Positions 1-7,632 of a stretch of DNA of 64,000 bases are shown here, piece by piece. Each line of letters begins with the position of its first letter. Within the stretch, counting starts at the first letter, position 1. Source of the DNA: Clostridia bacterium (GTDB lineage Bacteria; Bacillota; Clostridia; Christensenellales; Aristaeellaceae). The stretch is from assembly GCA_017549335.1 (NCBI GenBank), contig JAFYVB010000003.1:181471-245470 (forward strand). Direction: 5' to 3'. The notes under the pieces were generated by a model. It searched no databases, was not told the DNA's origin, and worked only from the letters and a program-made list of their open reading frames with translations. Position numbers and translations under genes: made by a program.

Positions 1-1253
1 GCTATCTGGGCGGCAACTGCGCACTGGGTCTGCCGCTGCTGGGCTTTCTGGATCTGAACGGCAAGCAGATCATCGCCGGTATGGCGCAGGAGTGGGTGGA
101 TCGTCTGACCGAGCGCGGTATGTGCGAGGGTCATCGCGAATGCCCCAAGCATAATTCCGTGACCTGCTTCCACTCCGAAACCTTCAAGCTGGTGGCTATC
201 GACTGGCTGCGGGAAGAAAAGATCGACGTGCTGCTGCATCTGGAAGCCTGTGACGCCGAGGTTGCGGACGGACGTTTGAAGAAGGTGACCTTCTACGGCA
301 AGGGCAACCGCGTGCAGGTGGAAGCCGATATGTTCATTGACTGCACGGGCGACGGCGACGTGGCCTATCTGGCGGGCGCCGAGTACGATATGGGTCAGGA
401 GGATACCGGCGTTTTGCAGCCTCCCACCGTCATGTGCACGGTGGAGGGCGTAGATACTGCCAAGCTCTTTGATCATATCGAAAAGCATCCCGATGAAATG
501 ACCTATTCCGCCACCATCGATCACCGCCCCGGTTACGATGCTCCCTACTTCCGCGCCAGCAAGAACCACGTGTTCGTGGGTCTGCGTTCCACCTTCACCC
601 GTCTGCGCAATGAAGGCAGAATGCCTGTTGAGCGTGAAACGCTGATCTATATCAAGAGCCCCAACCCCGGCGAGATCTACATCAATTCCACCCGTCTTCT
701 GCGTACCGACGCCACCGATATCGTCAGCCTGACCAATGCCGAGCTGGAAGGTCAGCGGCAGGTAGGCGCGCTGGTGGAAGTGCTGCGTCAGGAAGTGCCC
801 GGCTTTGAAAATGCCTTCATCGCCGCCATCCAGCCCAATCTGGGCGTGCGCGAAACCCGCCGCATCCGCTGCCACGATACGCTGCGTGCCGAGCAGGCGG
901 TGGCGGGCGAGATCAATGATCAGACCGTGGCGCTGAACGCCTACAAGATCGATATCCACTCCGGCGTGGACCGCTCCACCATCTTCAGCACCATCAAGGA
1001 AGCCTACGGCATGCCCTACGGCTGCCTCGTTCCCAAGGACGTGCTGGGTCTGATGGTGGCCGGCCGCAGCGTGGGCGTGGATGCCAAGGTCATGGCCTCC
1101 TCCCGTATCATGCCCGTGTGCATGGCGCTGGGCGAAGCGGCGGGCTACGGCGCGGCGCAGGCGCTGGATAAGGGCATTGAAGCCCATGAGGTGGACGTAC
1201 AGCAGGTGCGTGCGAAGATCCTTGAAAACAACGGTATTCTTACCAGACCTTGA
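1..1253 (+). CDS. FAD-dependent oxidoreductase (FAD_oxidored family), 5' end outside window
   Basis: The reading frame is open from base 3 to the TGA at 1251-1253, so the gene begins before the window; the first ATG at 81 is internal. The visible N-terminal part carries the LGGNCALGLP and LGFLDLNGKQII stretches common in FAD_oxidored proteins. A GDGDVAYLAGAEYDMGQ segment (about base 350-390) resembles the middle flavin-binding motif. The C-terminal GLMVAGRSVGVDAKVMASSR region (about 1045-1105) is the usual second FAD contact. Substrate is not predictable: members range from succinate/fumarate-like to sugar or xenobiotic oxidoreductases. The next gene, a metallo-beta-lactamase-fold hydrolase, starts 10 bp downstream with its RBS (GAGGTGA) over the stop, so the two are probably cotranscribed. 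Confidence 0.85.
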   Translation, partial: YLGGNCALGLPLLGFLDLNGKQIIAGMAQEWVDRLTERGMCEGHRECPKHNSVTCFHSETFKLVAIDWLREEKIDVLLHLEACDAEVADGRLKKVTFYGKGNRVQVEADMFIDCTGDGDVAYLAGAEYDMGQEDTGVLQPPTVMCTVEGVDTAKLFDHIEKHPDEMTYSATIDHRPGYDAPYFRASKNHVFVGLRSTFTRLRNEGRMPVERETLIYIKSPNPGEIYINSTRLLRTDATDIVSLTNAELEGQRQVGALVEVLRQEVPGFENAFIAAIQPNLGVRETRRIRCHDTLRAEQAVAGEINDQTVALNAYKIDIHSGVDRSTIFSTIKEAYGMPYGCLVPKDVLGLMVAGRSVGVDAKVMASSRIMPVCMALGEAAGYGAAQALDKGIEAHEVDVQQVRAKILENNGILTRP

Positions 1254-1262
1254 GGTGACGCT

Positions 1263-2060
1263 ATGGCCATCAACGAAGTAAAAACCATTATCAACGAGCG
1301 TCCGTGGGAGATGAAGGTGCCCGCGTTCCGCGTGTTCGGCAACCTGTATTTTGTGGGCAACGCCAACTGTGCTTCGTGGATCGTGGAAACCAGCGCCGGC
1401 CCCGTCCTCTTTGATACCAACTATCCCACCATGGCGGCCATGGAGATCCAGTCCATCTGGGAAGCGGGCTTTGATCCCCGCAAGATCATTGCCATTTTCC
1501 ATACCCATGGTCACTACGATCATTTCGGCACCACGGAACTGATCCGTCAGATGTCCGGTGCGAAGGTGTATCTGGGCGCAGAGGATGCGAAAATGTTCCG
1601 CGAGCGTCCCGAACTGGCAGGTCTTGCCGGTGCTGCGTGTCCGCTTAACCTGTTTACGCCCGATGTGGAAGTAAACGACGGCGACGTATTCACCTTCGGC
1701 GATACTGCCATCCGCTGCGTGCATACCCCCGGTCACTGCCCCGGCGCCACCAGCTATTTCTTCCCTGTGACGGACGGAAAGCAGACGCTGAAGGCTGCGC
1801 TGCACGGCGGCGCGGGTCTGAACACGCTGGTGAAGGCCTACCGCGAAAAGTACAACATCGACTGGCGGCAGGACTACATTGATAACATGAATAAGGTGAT
1901 GGACGAGGACGTGGATATCTTCCTTGGCAATCACTCCAGTCAGAATCAGCTGCTGGATAAGCTGCCCCGCATGACGGAGGACTATAATCCCTTCATCGAT
2001 AAAGGCGCATGGAAAGCCTTCCTGACCAAAATGCGCGATTTAGCCAAAGAAGTGGAATAA
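1263..2060 (+). CDS. MBL-fold metallo-hydrolase
   Basis: 265 aa. The zinc-binding signature HTHGHYDHFG lies at residues 80-89. Further ligands are the histidines in HTPGHCPGATSYF (about residue 158) and GNHSSQNQ (about residue 222). The spacing and the N-terminal GNLYFVGNANCASWIVETS segment resemble the subclass-B3-like branch of the metallo-beta-lactamase superfamily. Most members of that branch are not drug-resistance enzymes but esterases, lactonases or related hydrolases. No signal peptide is visible, so it is probably cytoplasmic. It follows the FAD oxidoreductase by 10 bp (RBS GAGGTGA) and is followed by a terminator. Substrate unknown. Confidence 0.85.
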   Translation: MAINEVKTIINERPWEMKVPAFRVFGNLYFVGNANCASWIVETSAGPVLFDTNYPTMAAMEIQSIWEAGFDPRKIIAIFHTHGHYDHFGTTELIRQMSGAKVYLGAEDAKMFRERPELAGLAGAACPLNLFTPDVEVNDGDVFTFGDTAIRCVHTPGHCPGATSYFFPVTDGKQTLKAALHGGAGLNTLVKAYREKYNIDWRQDYIDNMNKVMDEDVDIFLGNHSSQNQLLDKLPRMTEDYNPFIDKGAWKAFLTKMRDLAKEVE

Positions 2061-2064
2061 CAGC

Positions 2065-2091
2065 AAACAGCCGGTCTTTGACCGGCTGTTT
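2065..2091 (+). terminator. Rho-independent terminator after the MBL-fold gene
   Basis: Perfect 11-bp arms AAACAGCCGGT / ACCGGCTGTTT with a 5-base loop, starting 4 bp after the TAA at 2060. The following bases (CAATTGATTT) are only moderately T-rich. Confidence 0.7.
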
Positions 2092-2099
2092 CAATTGAT

Positions 2100-2321
2100 T
2101 TAAAGACCGAGATCATCGGTCTTTTTCCGTGGGCTTTTGCGACGGACGAATAAGCCGTGCACCAGCGCGTTGCAGGGATACAAGGGATTGCGGCCGACAA
2201 TGACGCGTTTCCATTGCCCACAGCCCTCGCACAAATCCAGATCGTGGGAATACAGGTATCTGTATTTTGCATCGGGATCTTTGCTTATGATTTTCATGCA
2301 GTCCATACAGAATTCAGCCAT
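2100..2321 (-). CDS. Small two-CxxC zinc-ribbon-like protein
   Basis: 73 aa. The longer upstream open frame is ignored because ATG 2321 has a clear RBS (GGAGG, 2331-2335) 7-9 bases before it. Two cysteine pairs, CMDC (residues 5-8) and CEGC (31-34), plus C50 suggest a small metal-binding knuckle; the C-terminus (FVRRKSPRKK) is basic, as in nucleic-acid-binding proteins. It is transcribed away from the ribbon-helix-helix gene at 2455, with a palindromic operator candidate between them. No family recognised; function unknown. Confidence 0.6.
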   Translation of the reverse strand: MAEFCMDCMKIISKDPDAKYRYLYSHDLDLCEGCGQWKRVIVGRNPLYPCNALVHGLFVRRKSPRKKTDDLGL

Positions 2322-2376
2322 TAAAAACACCTCCGTATTAAGGATAATGGTTTTCTTGTGAAAATGCAAGACAAAT

Positions 2377-2394
2377 GCATTACAACTGTAATAC
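2377..2394. promoter_or_regulatory. Palindromic operator candidate in the divergent RHH/zinc-ribbon promoter region
   Basis: An 18-bp near-perfect palindrome with half-sites GCATTACA (2377-2384) and TGTAATAC (2387-2394). A third copy of the half-site, TGTAATGC, lies at 2436-2443 just before the RBS of the ribbon-helix-helix gene. Short RHH proteins commonly autoregulate through such repeated half-sites, so this is a reasonable binding site for the adjacent regulator. The protein-site link is inference. Confidence 0.45.
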
Positions 2395-2454
2395 ATACGA
2401 AATGCAAAATATCCGTAAACTGATTGTATGACGTTTGTAATGCGGAGGGTGTTT

Positions 2455-2634
2455 ATGGGTAAATTCAAGATTCCCGTTGTACCGTCGACAACCAGCAAAA
2501 GCATCCGTTTTCCCAATGATGTGATTGAAGAAGTGGAAGAAGCCATCAAGGGCAAGGATTGCACCTTTTCGGCGTTTGTTGTTGCGGCGGTTCGTGAGGC
2601 GCTGAGCAGCCTGAAAGAAGAGGAAAATAAATAA
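2455..2634 (+). CDS. Ribbon-helix-helix protein (CopG/Arc or YlcI-like)
   Basis: 59 aa from ATG 2455, chosen over upstream ATGs because GGAGG sits 6-7 bases before it. The pattern KSIRFPNDVIEEVEEAI (a basic strand followed by helix 1) and TFSAFVVAAVREAL (helix 2) is the ribbon-helix-helix fold: the strand contacts the DNA major groove and dimers bind palindromes. Fits a small transcriptional repressor, or the antitoxin-like half of a pair, but the opposite-strand neighbour at 2100-2321 does not look like a known toxin. Followed by two hairpins (2637-2656, CCCGATTTT arms, and the terminator at 2671). Confidence 0.75.
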   Translation: MGKFKIPVVPSTTSKSIRFPNDVIEEVEEAIKGKDCTFSAFVVAAVREALSSLKEEENK

Positions 2635-2670
2635 ACCCGATTTTCAAAAAATCGGGGTATGAACGCTGTC

Positions 2671-2703
2671 AAAAAGGGAACGCACTATGCGTTCCCTTTT
2701 TGT
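2671..2703 (+). terminator. Rho-independent terminator after the RHH gene
   Basis: Stem AAGGGAACGCA / TGCGTTCCCTT followed by TTTTTGTT. A weaker hairpin with CCCGATTTT / AAAATCGGG arms precedes it at 2637-2656. Confidence 0.85.
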
Positions 2704-2710
2704 TACTGCA

Positions 2711-2743
2711 ACGAAAAAGGAGTTGTGTTTTCACACAACTCCT
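2711..2743 (-). terminator. Rho-independent terminator of the zinc-ribbon gene at 2771
   Basis: On the minus strand, AGGAGTTGTG / CACAACTCCT arms are followed by TTTTTCGT. It lies 28 bp after the stop of the minus-strand gene. Confidence 0.85.
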
Positions 2744-2770
2744 GATTGCACTCACCTAAGCGGTAATCAA

Positions 2771-3052
2771 TTACCGGCGCATCGCGGCGAAGCACTCGCT
2801 GCAGTAGATGGGGCGGTCGTTCTTGGGAATGAAAGGAACGGTGGTCTCAGCGCCGCAGTTCGCACAAGTGGTGGCGTAGGTCTCACGGGCAGCGCCGGGA
2901 GCCGGACGGCTGGCCTTGCGAGCCTGACGGCAAGCCTTGCAGCGGGTGGGCTCATTCTGGAAGCCCTTTTCGGCGTAGAATTCCTGTTCGCCAGCGGTGA
3001 ACACGAATTCCTGCCCACAGTCGCGGCATACCAGCGTCTTGTCTTCGTACAT
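2771..3052 (-). CDS. CxxC-x17-CxxC zinc-ribbon protein
   Basis: 93 aa. The C-terminal half has CANC, exactly 17 residues, then CSEC, matching the small family named CxxC-x17-CxxC. The N-terminal half has a second ribbon, CRDCGQEF (residues 9-16) and CKAC (about 38-41). In total eight cysteines are suited to two zinc sites. Such proteins are common in Clostridia with unknown role, probably nucleic-acid or ribosome associated. A long leader (about 250 bases) with good promoters and strong folding potential precedes it, and its own terminator follows. The RBS (GGGGG, 11-12 bases upstream) is poorly spaced, which may matter for leader-based control. Confidence 0.75.
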   Translation of the reverse strand: MYEDKTLVCRDCGQEFVFTAGEQEFYAEKGFQNEPTRCKACRQARKASRPAPGAARETYATTCANCGAETTVPFIPKNDRPIYCSECFAAMRR

Positions 3053-3074
3053 GGTAGGTAAACCCCCTGAAAAA

Positions 3075-3300
3075 TGTTTATCGGTTTAAGGAAGGCTGAC
3101 CTGGTCTTTGACCCCACACTCGCCGGCAGGAGCTTTGCTCATAGCCATTATAGGCCCCCACGCTGCTCTCTCGAACGCGATGCGTTCGGCCGGACTTACG
3201 TCTAAACCGCACCATGCTCACCGGAATTTTTCCGGCTTACGTGGACCGCTTCGCCTGCGACTGGCTTCGGCTTTCAACCACAGACCCGAACCTTAACCGA
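3075..3300 (-). ncRNA. Candidate structured RNA or long structured leader
   Basis: No protein frame fits this stretch. On the minus-strand transcript the two ends can pair over about 200 nt: 3291-3300 (TCGGTTAAGG) with 3081-3091 (CCTTAAACCGA, one bulge). The next helix is GGTCT...TTGA (3286-3282 and 3277-3274) with TCAAAGACC (3111-3103). Inside are stable hairpins CCGGA/TCCGG (3221-3235) and CGAACGC/GCGTTCG (3172-3188). A good sigma-70-type promoter sits just upstream (3306-3334) and a second -10 box in the same local context lies inside (3147-3152). I do not recognise the class; it does not match 6S, SRP, RNase P or tmRNA signatures I can recall. It may be a cis-regulatory leader of the zinc-ribbon gene or an independent RNA. 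Confidence 0.45.
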
Positions 3301-3305
3301 AAGCC

Positions 3306-3334
3306 ATTATAGACCTGTTTGAGGAAAAAAACAA
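3306..3334 (-). promoter_or_regulatory. Sigma-A-type promoter for the structured RNA / zinc-ribbon gene
   Basis: Minus strand: TTGTTT (3334-3329), 17-bp spacer, TATAAT (3311-3306). A second TATAAT at 3152-3147 (-35 TTCGAG, 17-bp spacer) shares the 11-base context CTATAATGGCT with the first, suggesting two start sites. Confidence 0.75.
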
Positions 3335-3401
3335 GGGGTTTTGAACAAAAATTCCGAAAAATCGCATCAAATACGGAAAAAAACTTTTTTTCAGGGCAAA
3401 A

Positions 3402-4043
3402 TCAGCGGTCAGAGAGCACAATGACGGCGGGATGCTCGCTCAAGTCCTGCTCCGTTACGCGCAAAAGCGGCATCCGCGGCGCATGGGGAACGTTCATCTG
3501 CTCAAGGAAATCCTCCACCGGGGAAATGGGCCAATCGGCGTTGACCTGCGTTTTATAGTGCATGGGAATGGTGATGCGGGGCTTGAGCTCCCTGACGATG
3601 GCGGCAGCCTGTGCGCTGTCGATGGTGTAGTAGCCGCCCACGGGGATCAAAAGGATGTCCACATAGCCGATCATTTCGGCGAGATGGCTGTCCCATGCGC
3701 CAAGATCACCCAGATGGGCGATGCGCAGCCCCTCGGCTTCCATGACAAAAATCAGATTGCTGCCCCGCTTGCGGCCTTCACATTCATCGTGATAAGAGGG
3801 GATGCCCGTGGCGGTCACGTCATAGCCCAAACGGATCTCGCCTGCCTTGTCGGCAATGACCACGTCGCCCTCTGCCTTATCCGCAAAGCAGTGATCGCCG
3901 TGAAAATGGCTGACGGTGACGGCGCTGCAGGGCACTTTCTTCATGGGATAGCCCACGTGGGCGTCATAGGGATCGGTGAGGATCCGGAAGCCATCCGCCG
4001 TTTCCAGCAGAAATTCACTGTGTCCGTGATGCAGTATCAGCAT
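3402..4043 (-). CDS. MBL-fold metal-dependent hydrolase (UlaG/UPF0173-like)
   Basis: 213 aa. Key motif SHFHGDHCFADK at about residues 45-56 supplies three metal ligands. Others are H84 in SYHDE, D112 in HLGDLGAWDS and H162 in PMHYKT. The short length, the start LILHHGHSEFLLET and the lack of the extended beta-lactamase core match the Lactamase_B_3 group of UlaG-like proteins, several of which are phosphodiesterases or lactonases. Its start overlaps the stop of the upstream gene by 7 bases, indicating translational coupling as the last gene of the DUF1934 operon. Substrate unknown. Confidence 0.8.
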   Translation of the reverse strand: MLILHHGHSEFLLETADGFRILTDPYDAHVGYPMKKVPCSAVTVSHFHGDHCFADKAEGDVVIADKAGEIRLGYDVTATGIPSYHDECEGRKRGSNLIFVMEAEGLRIAHLGDLGAWDSHLAEMIGYVDILLIPVGGYYTIDSAQAAAIVRELKPRITIPMHYKTQVNADWPISPVEDFLEQMNVPHAPRMPLLRVTEQDLSEHPAVIVLSDR

Positions 4044-4534
4044 GGCATATCCTCCTTGCAGTCAAGCAGCGAAACGATACAGGTGGGCAGCGGCGTTTTC
4101 TGCCGCTTATATCGGGCGCACAGGAGCCTCAGCTCTGGGATGAGCAAATGCATCTCCCCGGCGTCCAGACGCAGCAGCGTGCGTTTTACGGCCTCCCACG
4201 GCTGCTGGGACGGGGGCGTGGCGCCGCCGAACAAAAGACTGCGGCAAAGGGCGGCGACGGGCAGGGGAAGATCGGCGGAAATGGCGGGCGCGGGCAGCGA
4301 TGCAATGAACCCGCAGCGGGCTTCTTCCCCCAGATCAAGGAGCCACAGCCCCTTTTCTTCCGTTACGGTGAAGCCCTTTTCCCGCAGCGCAGACAGTGCA
4401 TTTTCCTTCTGATCCCCGTTTCTTCTGGGAAAATCGGTGACAAAAAGCGCACGCAGCTGCTGATCCCGACGCAAAAAACAATCGCCGGGCAGCAGCGCGC
4501 GCGCTGATTGCCGCAATACGTCCAGCGCACTCAT
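4037..4534 (-). CDS. Conserved operon protein of unknown function
   Basis: 165 aa, no recognised domain. It is predicted soluble and leucine-rich, with a basic C-terminal part (LRLLCARYKRQKTPLP). The strongest evidence that it is real is its position: it overlaps the DUF1934 gene by 4 bases (ATGA) and the MBL gene by 7 bases, forming a coupled three-gene operon. The N-terminal segment (LLPGDCFLRRDQQLRALFVTDFPRR) could resemble a small nucleotide- or RNA-binding domain, but this is not secure. Confidence 0.6.
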   Translation of the reverse strand: MSALDVLRQSARALLPGDCFLRRDQQLRALFVTDFPRRNGDQKENALSALREKGFTVTEEKGLWLLDLGEEARCGFIASLPAPAISADLPLPVAALCRSLLFGGATPPSQQPWEAVKRTLLRLDAGEMHLLIPELRLLCARYKRQKTPLPTCIVSLLDCKEDMPC

Positions 4535-4974
4535 GCGCGGCGGCTGGGCGCAAAGCGGATGCGCATTTCGCGCATGGAGGCAAATTGGCCCTGAATATCA
4601 AGCTGATATTTGAGCAGCACTTCTCCTTTGTCATGTTCATCCACTTTGTATTTGACCTGAGTGGGATAAACGCCCATTTCCAGCGCGCCGTAAGGGGTTT
4701 CGTAATTGCCCTCGAAGCGGCTGCCCTGGGAGAAGATCATGCTGGTACGGTATTCGCCTTCGCGTGACATGGTGACAACGCCGTCCTTCATGGTGAAGGT
4801 CACTTTGTGCGTTTCGGCGGTGTCGGGCTGCGTTTCGATGTAGCGCAGCTTCCAGGAGTCATCCTCTCCGCTCAGTTCGCCTGTGGTCACCAGACGCATT
4901 TCGTCGCTCGCTTCTTCCGCGCCGACATCCTGCACCACGCCCACTACGCTGAGCAGAACTTTCTTTCCCCGCAT
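4531..4974 (-). CDS. DUF1934 domain protein (YwiB family)
   Basis: 147 aa, the usual family length. The N-terminus KKVLLSVVGVVQDVG and the core KDGVVTMSREGEYRTSMIFSQG and GALEMGVYPTQVKYKVDEHD match DUF1934, a calycin-like beta-barrel family of unknown role conserved in Bacillota. It starts at ATG 4974 with GGAAGG 7 bases upstream, and is the first gene of a three-gene coupled operon driven by the promoter at 5001-5029. Confidence 0.85.
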   Translation of the reverse strand: MRGKKVLLSVVGVVQDVGAEEASDEMRLVTTGELSGEDDSWKLRYIETQPDTAETHKVTFTMKDGVVTMSREGEYRTSMIFSQGSRFEGNYETPYGALEMGVYPTQVKYKVDEHDKGEVLLKYQLDIQGQFASMREMRIRFAPSRRA

Positions 4975-5000
4975 GCCTACACCTTCCTTTCACGCCGCAT

Positions 5001-5029
5001 ATTATATCACAGATATGCTTTTTCGACAA
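5001..5029 (-). promoter_or_regulatory. Promoter of the DUF1934 operon
   Basis: Minus strand TTGTCG (5029-5024), 17-bp spacer, perfect TATAAT (5006-5001), about 27 bases before the start codon. Confidence 0.75.
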
Positions 5030-5058
5030 TGTTTTATCTTGTCAATCGGCAAATCCCG

Positions 5059-6138
5059 TCAGGACATTTTTTCGATCCATTCTCTGTTGTTTTTCAGCCT
5101 TTTATTATGGGGTTCAAGGGCGATGGCTTCGCTGACGGCTGCAAGGGCTTTTTCTTTCAGCCCCAGATGGAAGGCCGCCACCGAAAGCAGATCATGGGGA
5201 AGGATGCCGTAGGATGCGCCCTCGGTGATATAGGTGCGCGGGCGGTCGTGGATTTCCAGCGCTCTTTCGCAGAAAAACAGCACGGCAGGCCAATTCATAT
5301 CCCGATAATAAAACTGAGCCAGATCAAGCCAGGGTTCCCGCAGATGAGGGGCTTCGGCTGCGGCGTAAAGCAGATATCTTTCCTGCTGCCAGCGGCTGCC
5401 TTTTTCCCCGTAAGCCCGGGCGATATAGCGAAGCGATTGGCAGCGCTCGTCCTTCCATGTGGCGGAGGGCATTTTCAGATGCTCCTTGAGGGTGCTGATG
5501 CACTTGTCCCACTCGCCGTGAAAAAAGTATTCGCGGCCCAGATAATGGCGGCTGCGGTCATCCTCGGGCGCTTCCGCAACAGCCGTTTCCAGCAGCGGCA
5601 AATACTGTCCCCGGGATTTATTGGGATCGGGATAGTGGTTCAACTGCATCTGTTCGCACAGGACGCGGCGGGGAGTTCCCCGGGTGCAGGTGATGACTTC
5701 GTGAACGGGGTGCACCCATGAAAAGCCGTGCCGCGCGTGGATCTTATCGGCGTAAAAGACCACGTCTTCCCCGCCGGATTCCGTAAAGCTCCAAACGTAT
5801 TTGTACCGCAGCTGATCGGCGCCCTGTGCCCATGCCTTTTCCACTGCCTCGCGCCAGCCGGGCAGGAAGCATTCGTCAAGATCGGTGCATACGCAGATGT
5901 CGGCGTCCTCGGGCACCAGATCAAGCGAGCGGTTGCGGGCGGCGTCAAAGCGCCAGGGGGAGATGAGCTCCCGGGTGACGACGGCGCCTTCTTCTTTCAG
6001 TTTTTCCATGGTCTCATCCGTTGAACCCGTATCAAGAATATATACACCGTCCGCTTCGCGCATGGAAGCCATATAGCGGGAAACAAACTGCTCTTCGTTT
6101 TTGCAGATGGCATAAACGATTACTTTATATCGCCCCAT
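5059..6138 (-). CDS. Family 2 glycosyltransferase with C-terminal TPR-like region
   Basis: 359 aa. The GT-A fold start IVYAICKNEEQFVSRYMASM, the DTGSTDET nucleotide-sugar motif (residues 36-43) and the DLDE metal-binding site (about 87-90) define a GT2 enzyme. The C-terminal 170 residues are helical, with TPR-like periodicity (HYLGREYFFHGEWDKCISTL; AAFHLGLKEKALAAVSEAI). This architecture occurs in SunS-like and related protein or glycan glycosyltransferases. No membrane segment, so cytoplasmic. It starts at ATG 6138 with GGAGG 6 bases upstream. It stands alone, divergent from the AGCS symporter; acceptor unknown. Confidence 0.85.
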   Translation of the reverse strand: MGRYKVIVYAICKNEEQFVSRYMASMREADGVYILDTGSTDETMEKLKEEGAVVTRELISPWRFDAARNRSLDLVPEDADICVCTDLDECFLPGWREAVEKAWAQGADQLRYKYVWSFTESGGEDVVFYADKIHARHGFSWVHPVHEVITCTRGTPRRVLCEQMQLNHYPDPNKSRGQYLPLLETAVAEAPEDDRSRHYLGREYFFHGEWDKCISTLKEHLKMPSATWKDERCQSLRYIARAYGEKGSRWQQERYLLYAAAEAPHLREPWLDLAQFYYRDMNWPAVLFFCERALEIHDRPRTYITEGASYGILPHDLLSVAAFHLGLKEKALAAVSEAIALEPHNKRLKNNREWIEKMS

Positions 6139-6231
6139 GATGATTCCTCCTTATCTGTATCAGTGTATGCAGCGGGCGGGCTTTGGGTTATTTGCAAAGA
6201 GCGGAACGTATACTGAAGCGGAGGTGGAGGA

Positions 6232-7590
6232 ATGGAATTTCTGCACGGCTTTTTATGCGGCCTGCCGGGGGCGTCGATGCTGCTGGGTGCCGGTATTTAT
6301 CTGTCTTTTCAATTGAAATGGGTGCAGCTTCGGTGCTTTGTGCCTGCATTGAAAGAGGTTTTTTCCTGCGCAAAGGAACCATGCGGCTGCGGCGAAATGA
6401 CCAAGGCTCAGTCGCTGTGCACCGCCCTTGCGGGAACGATGGGGACGGGAAACATCGCCGGCGTGGCAGGCGCTGTCGCTTTGGGCGGCCCGGGCGCGGT
6501 GCTTTGGATGTGGGCGGCGGCTTTCTTTGGGATGGCAGTGAAATACGCAGAGGTTTTTCTTGCCGTTCGTTTTCGAAGCAGGAAAGATGGGGAGGCGTGG
6601 GCAGGCGGGCCCATGTACTATATGGAAAAGGGGCTGCATCAAAAACGGGGAGCGAAAATCTTTTGCGTGTGCGGCGTGCTGGCTTCCTTCGGCATCGGAA
6701 ATGCGGTGCAGGTCAATACCCTTTCGGGCAGCGTCTGCGCACTGGCAGAGGCGTTTTTTCATGGGGTTTCGGGGAATGCACTGAGGCTTTGCACAGGGGG
6801 GATCCTGTGTATGCTTACTTTTCTCATGCTTTTCGGCGGGATACGCCGCATTGCCTGTGTCGCCGAAAGGATGATCCCCTTTGTGAGCACGGTGTACATT
6901 TTGAGCATGCTGTGCGTGATCATCCTGCGCGGGGAAGCCATTTTGGCAGTCTTCGGGGATATCCTTGCAGGCGCATTTTCCCCGCCTTCCGTGCTGGGAG
7001 GCGCAGCGGGGATCTCGATGCGTCATGCTTTGGGCGCAGGCGTTACCCGCGGCGTGTTCACCCATGAGGCAGGCATGGGCTCCTCTGCCATGGCTCATGC
7101 TGCCGCCTATGGCGCTCAACCCCATAAGCAGGGATTGTGGGGGATCATGGAGGTATTTATCGATACCATGGTGATCTGTACCCTCACGGCGCTGGGGATC
7201 CTCACAAGCGGCTGCAGCATTCCCTATGGCGGCGAAGCGGGAGCCGAAGTAACGACGCAGGCGCTGGCCACGGTTTTCGGAGAGAAAGGCAGCGCTTTTC
7301 TGATTTCGTTGTGTCTGGCCTGCTTTGCGGTTTCAACGCTCATGGCCTGGAGCTTTTACGGGCGGCGGTGCGTGGAATATTTGAGCGGAGAGGGGGGGCA
7401 AAAGGCGTATCTGGCAGTCTTTTCGCTGTCGGTGATCCCTTTTTCGGTGATCGAAGCGGGGACTGTGTGGAAAGTGGCGGAGATGGCCTGCGTGATGATG
7501 GCTTTTGTGAATATTCCGGCTGTAATAAAGCTGTTGAAAACGAAAAAAGATGTTGCACAATGCGGCGCAGGGGGGTATACTGGAAGATAG
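6232..7590 (+). CDS. Sodium:alanine/glycine symporter, AGCS family
   Basis: 452 aa, typical for AGCS (AlsT/AgcS). It has about 11 hydrophobic segments and the family signature GTGNIAGVAGAVALGGPGA (about residues 77-95). Other hallmarks are AGGPMYYMEKGL (about 128) and GVFTHEAGMGSSAMAHAAA (about 275). It takes up alanine, glycine or serine with Na+. The downstream L-serine dehydratase operon makes serine or alanine a sensible substrate, but that is inference. The start is ATG 6232 (GGAGG directly upstream); it ends with TAG. A G7 run at 7392-7398 lies in frame and does not disrupt the gene. Confidence 0.9.
   Translation: MEFLHGFLCGLPGASMLLGAGIYLSFQLKWVQLRCFVPALKEVFSCAKEPCGCGEMTKAQSLCTALAGTMGTGNIAGVAGAVALGGPGAVLWMWAAAFFGMAVKYAEVFLAVRFRSRKDGEAWAGGPMYYMEKGLHQKRGAKIFCVCGVLASFGIGNAVQVNTLSGSVCALAEAFFHGVSGNALRLCTGGILCMLTFLMLFGGIRRIACVAERMIPFVSTVYILSMLCVIILRGEAILAVFGDILAGAFSPPSVLGGAAGISMRHALGAGVTRGVFTHEAGMGSSAMAHAAAYGAQPHKQGLWGIMEVFIDTMVICTLTALGILTSGCSIPYGGEAGAEVTTQALATVFGEKGSAFLISLCLACFAVSTLMAWSFYGRRCVEYLSGEGGQKAYLAVFSLSVIPFSVIEAGTVWKVAEMACVMMAFVNIPAVIKLLKTKKDVAQCGAGGYTGR
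7553..7581 (+). promoter_or_regulatory. Promoter inside the 3' end of the symporter gene, reading into the PHP gene
   Basis: TTGCAC (7553-7558), 17-bp spacer, TATACT (7576-7581); the PHP start codon is about 50 bases downstream. Confidence 0.6.
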
Positions 7591-7632
7591 GGAAAAAGGT
7601 CTATTTTCTATGGGAATAGGAAGGAAAAAACA

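Noticed and set aside
3075-3300. RNase P RNA, SRP RNA, tmRNA or 6S RNA
   Set aside because: Lacks the diagnostic motifs of the first three (for example GGAAGGAAGCAGC for SRP), and does not give the simple open-bulge 6S fold.
7392-7398. Seven-G run in the symporter gene as a phase switch
   Set aside because: The frame is intact, and the run is shorter than in the restriction gene.
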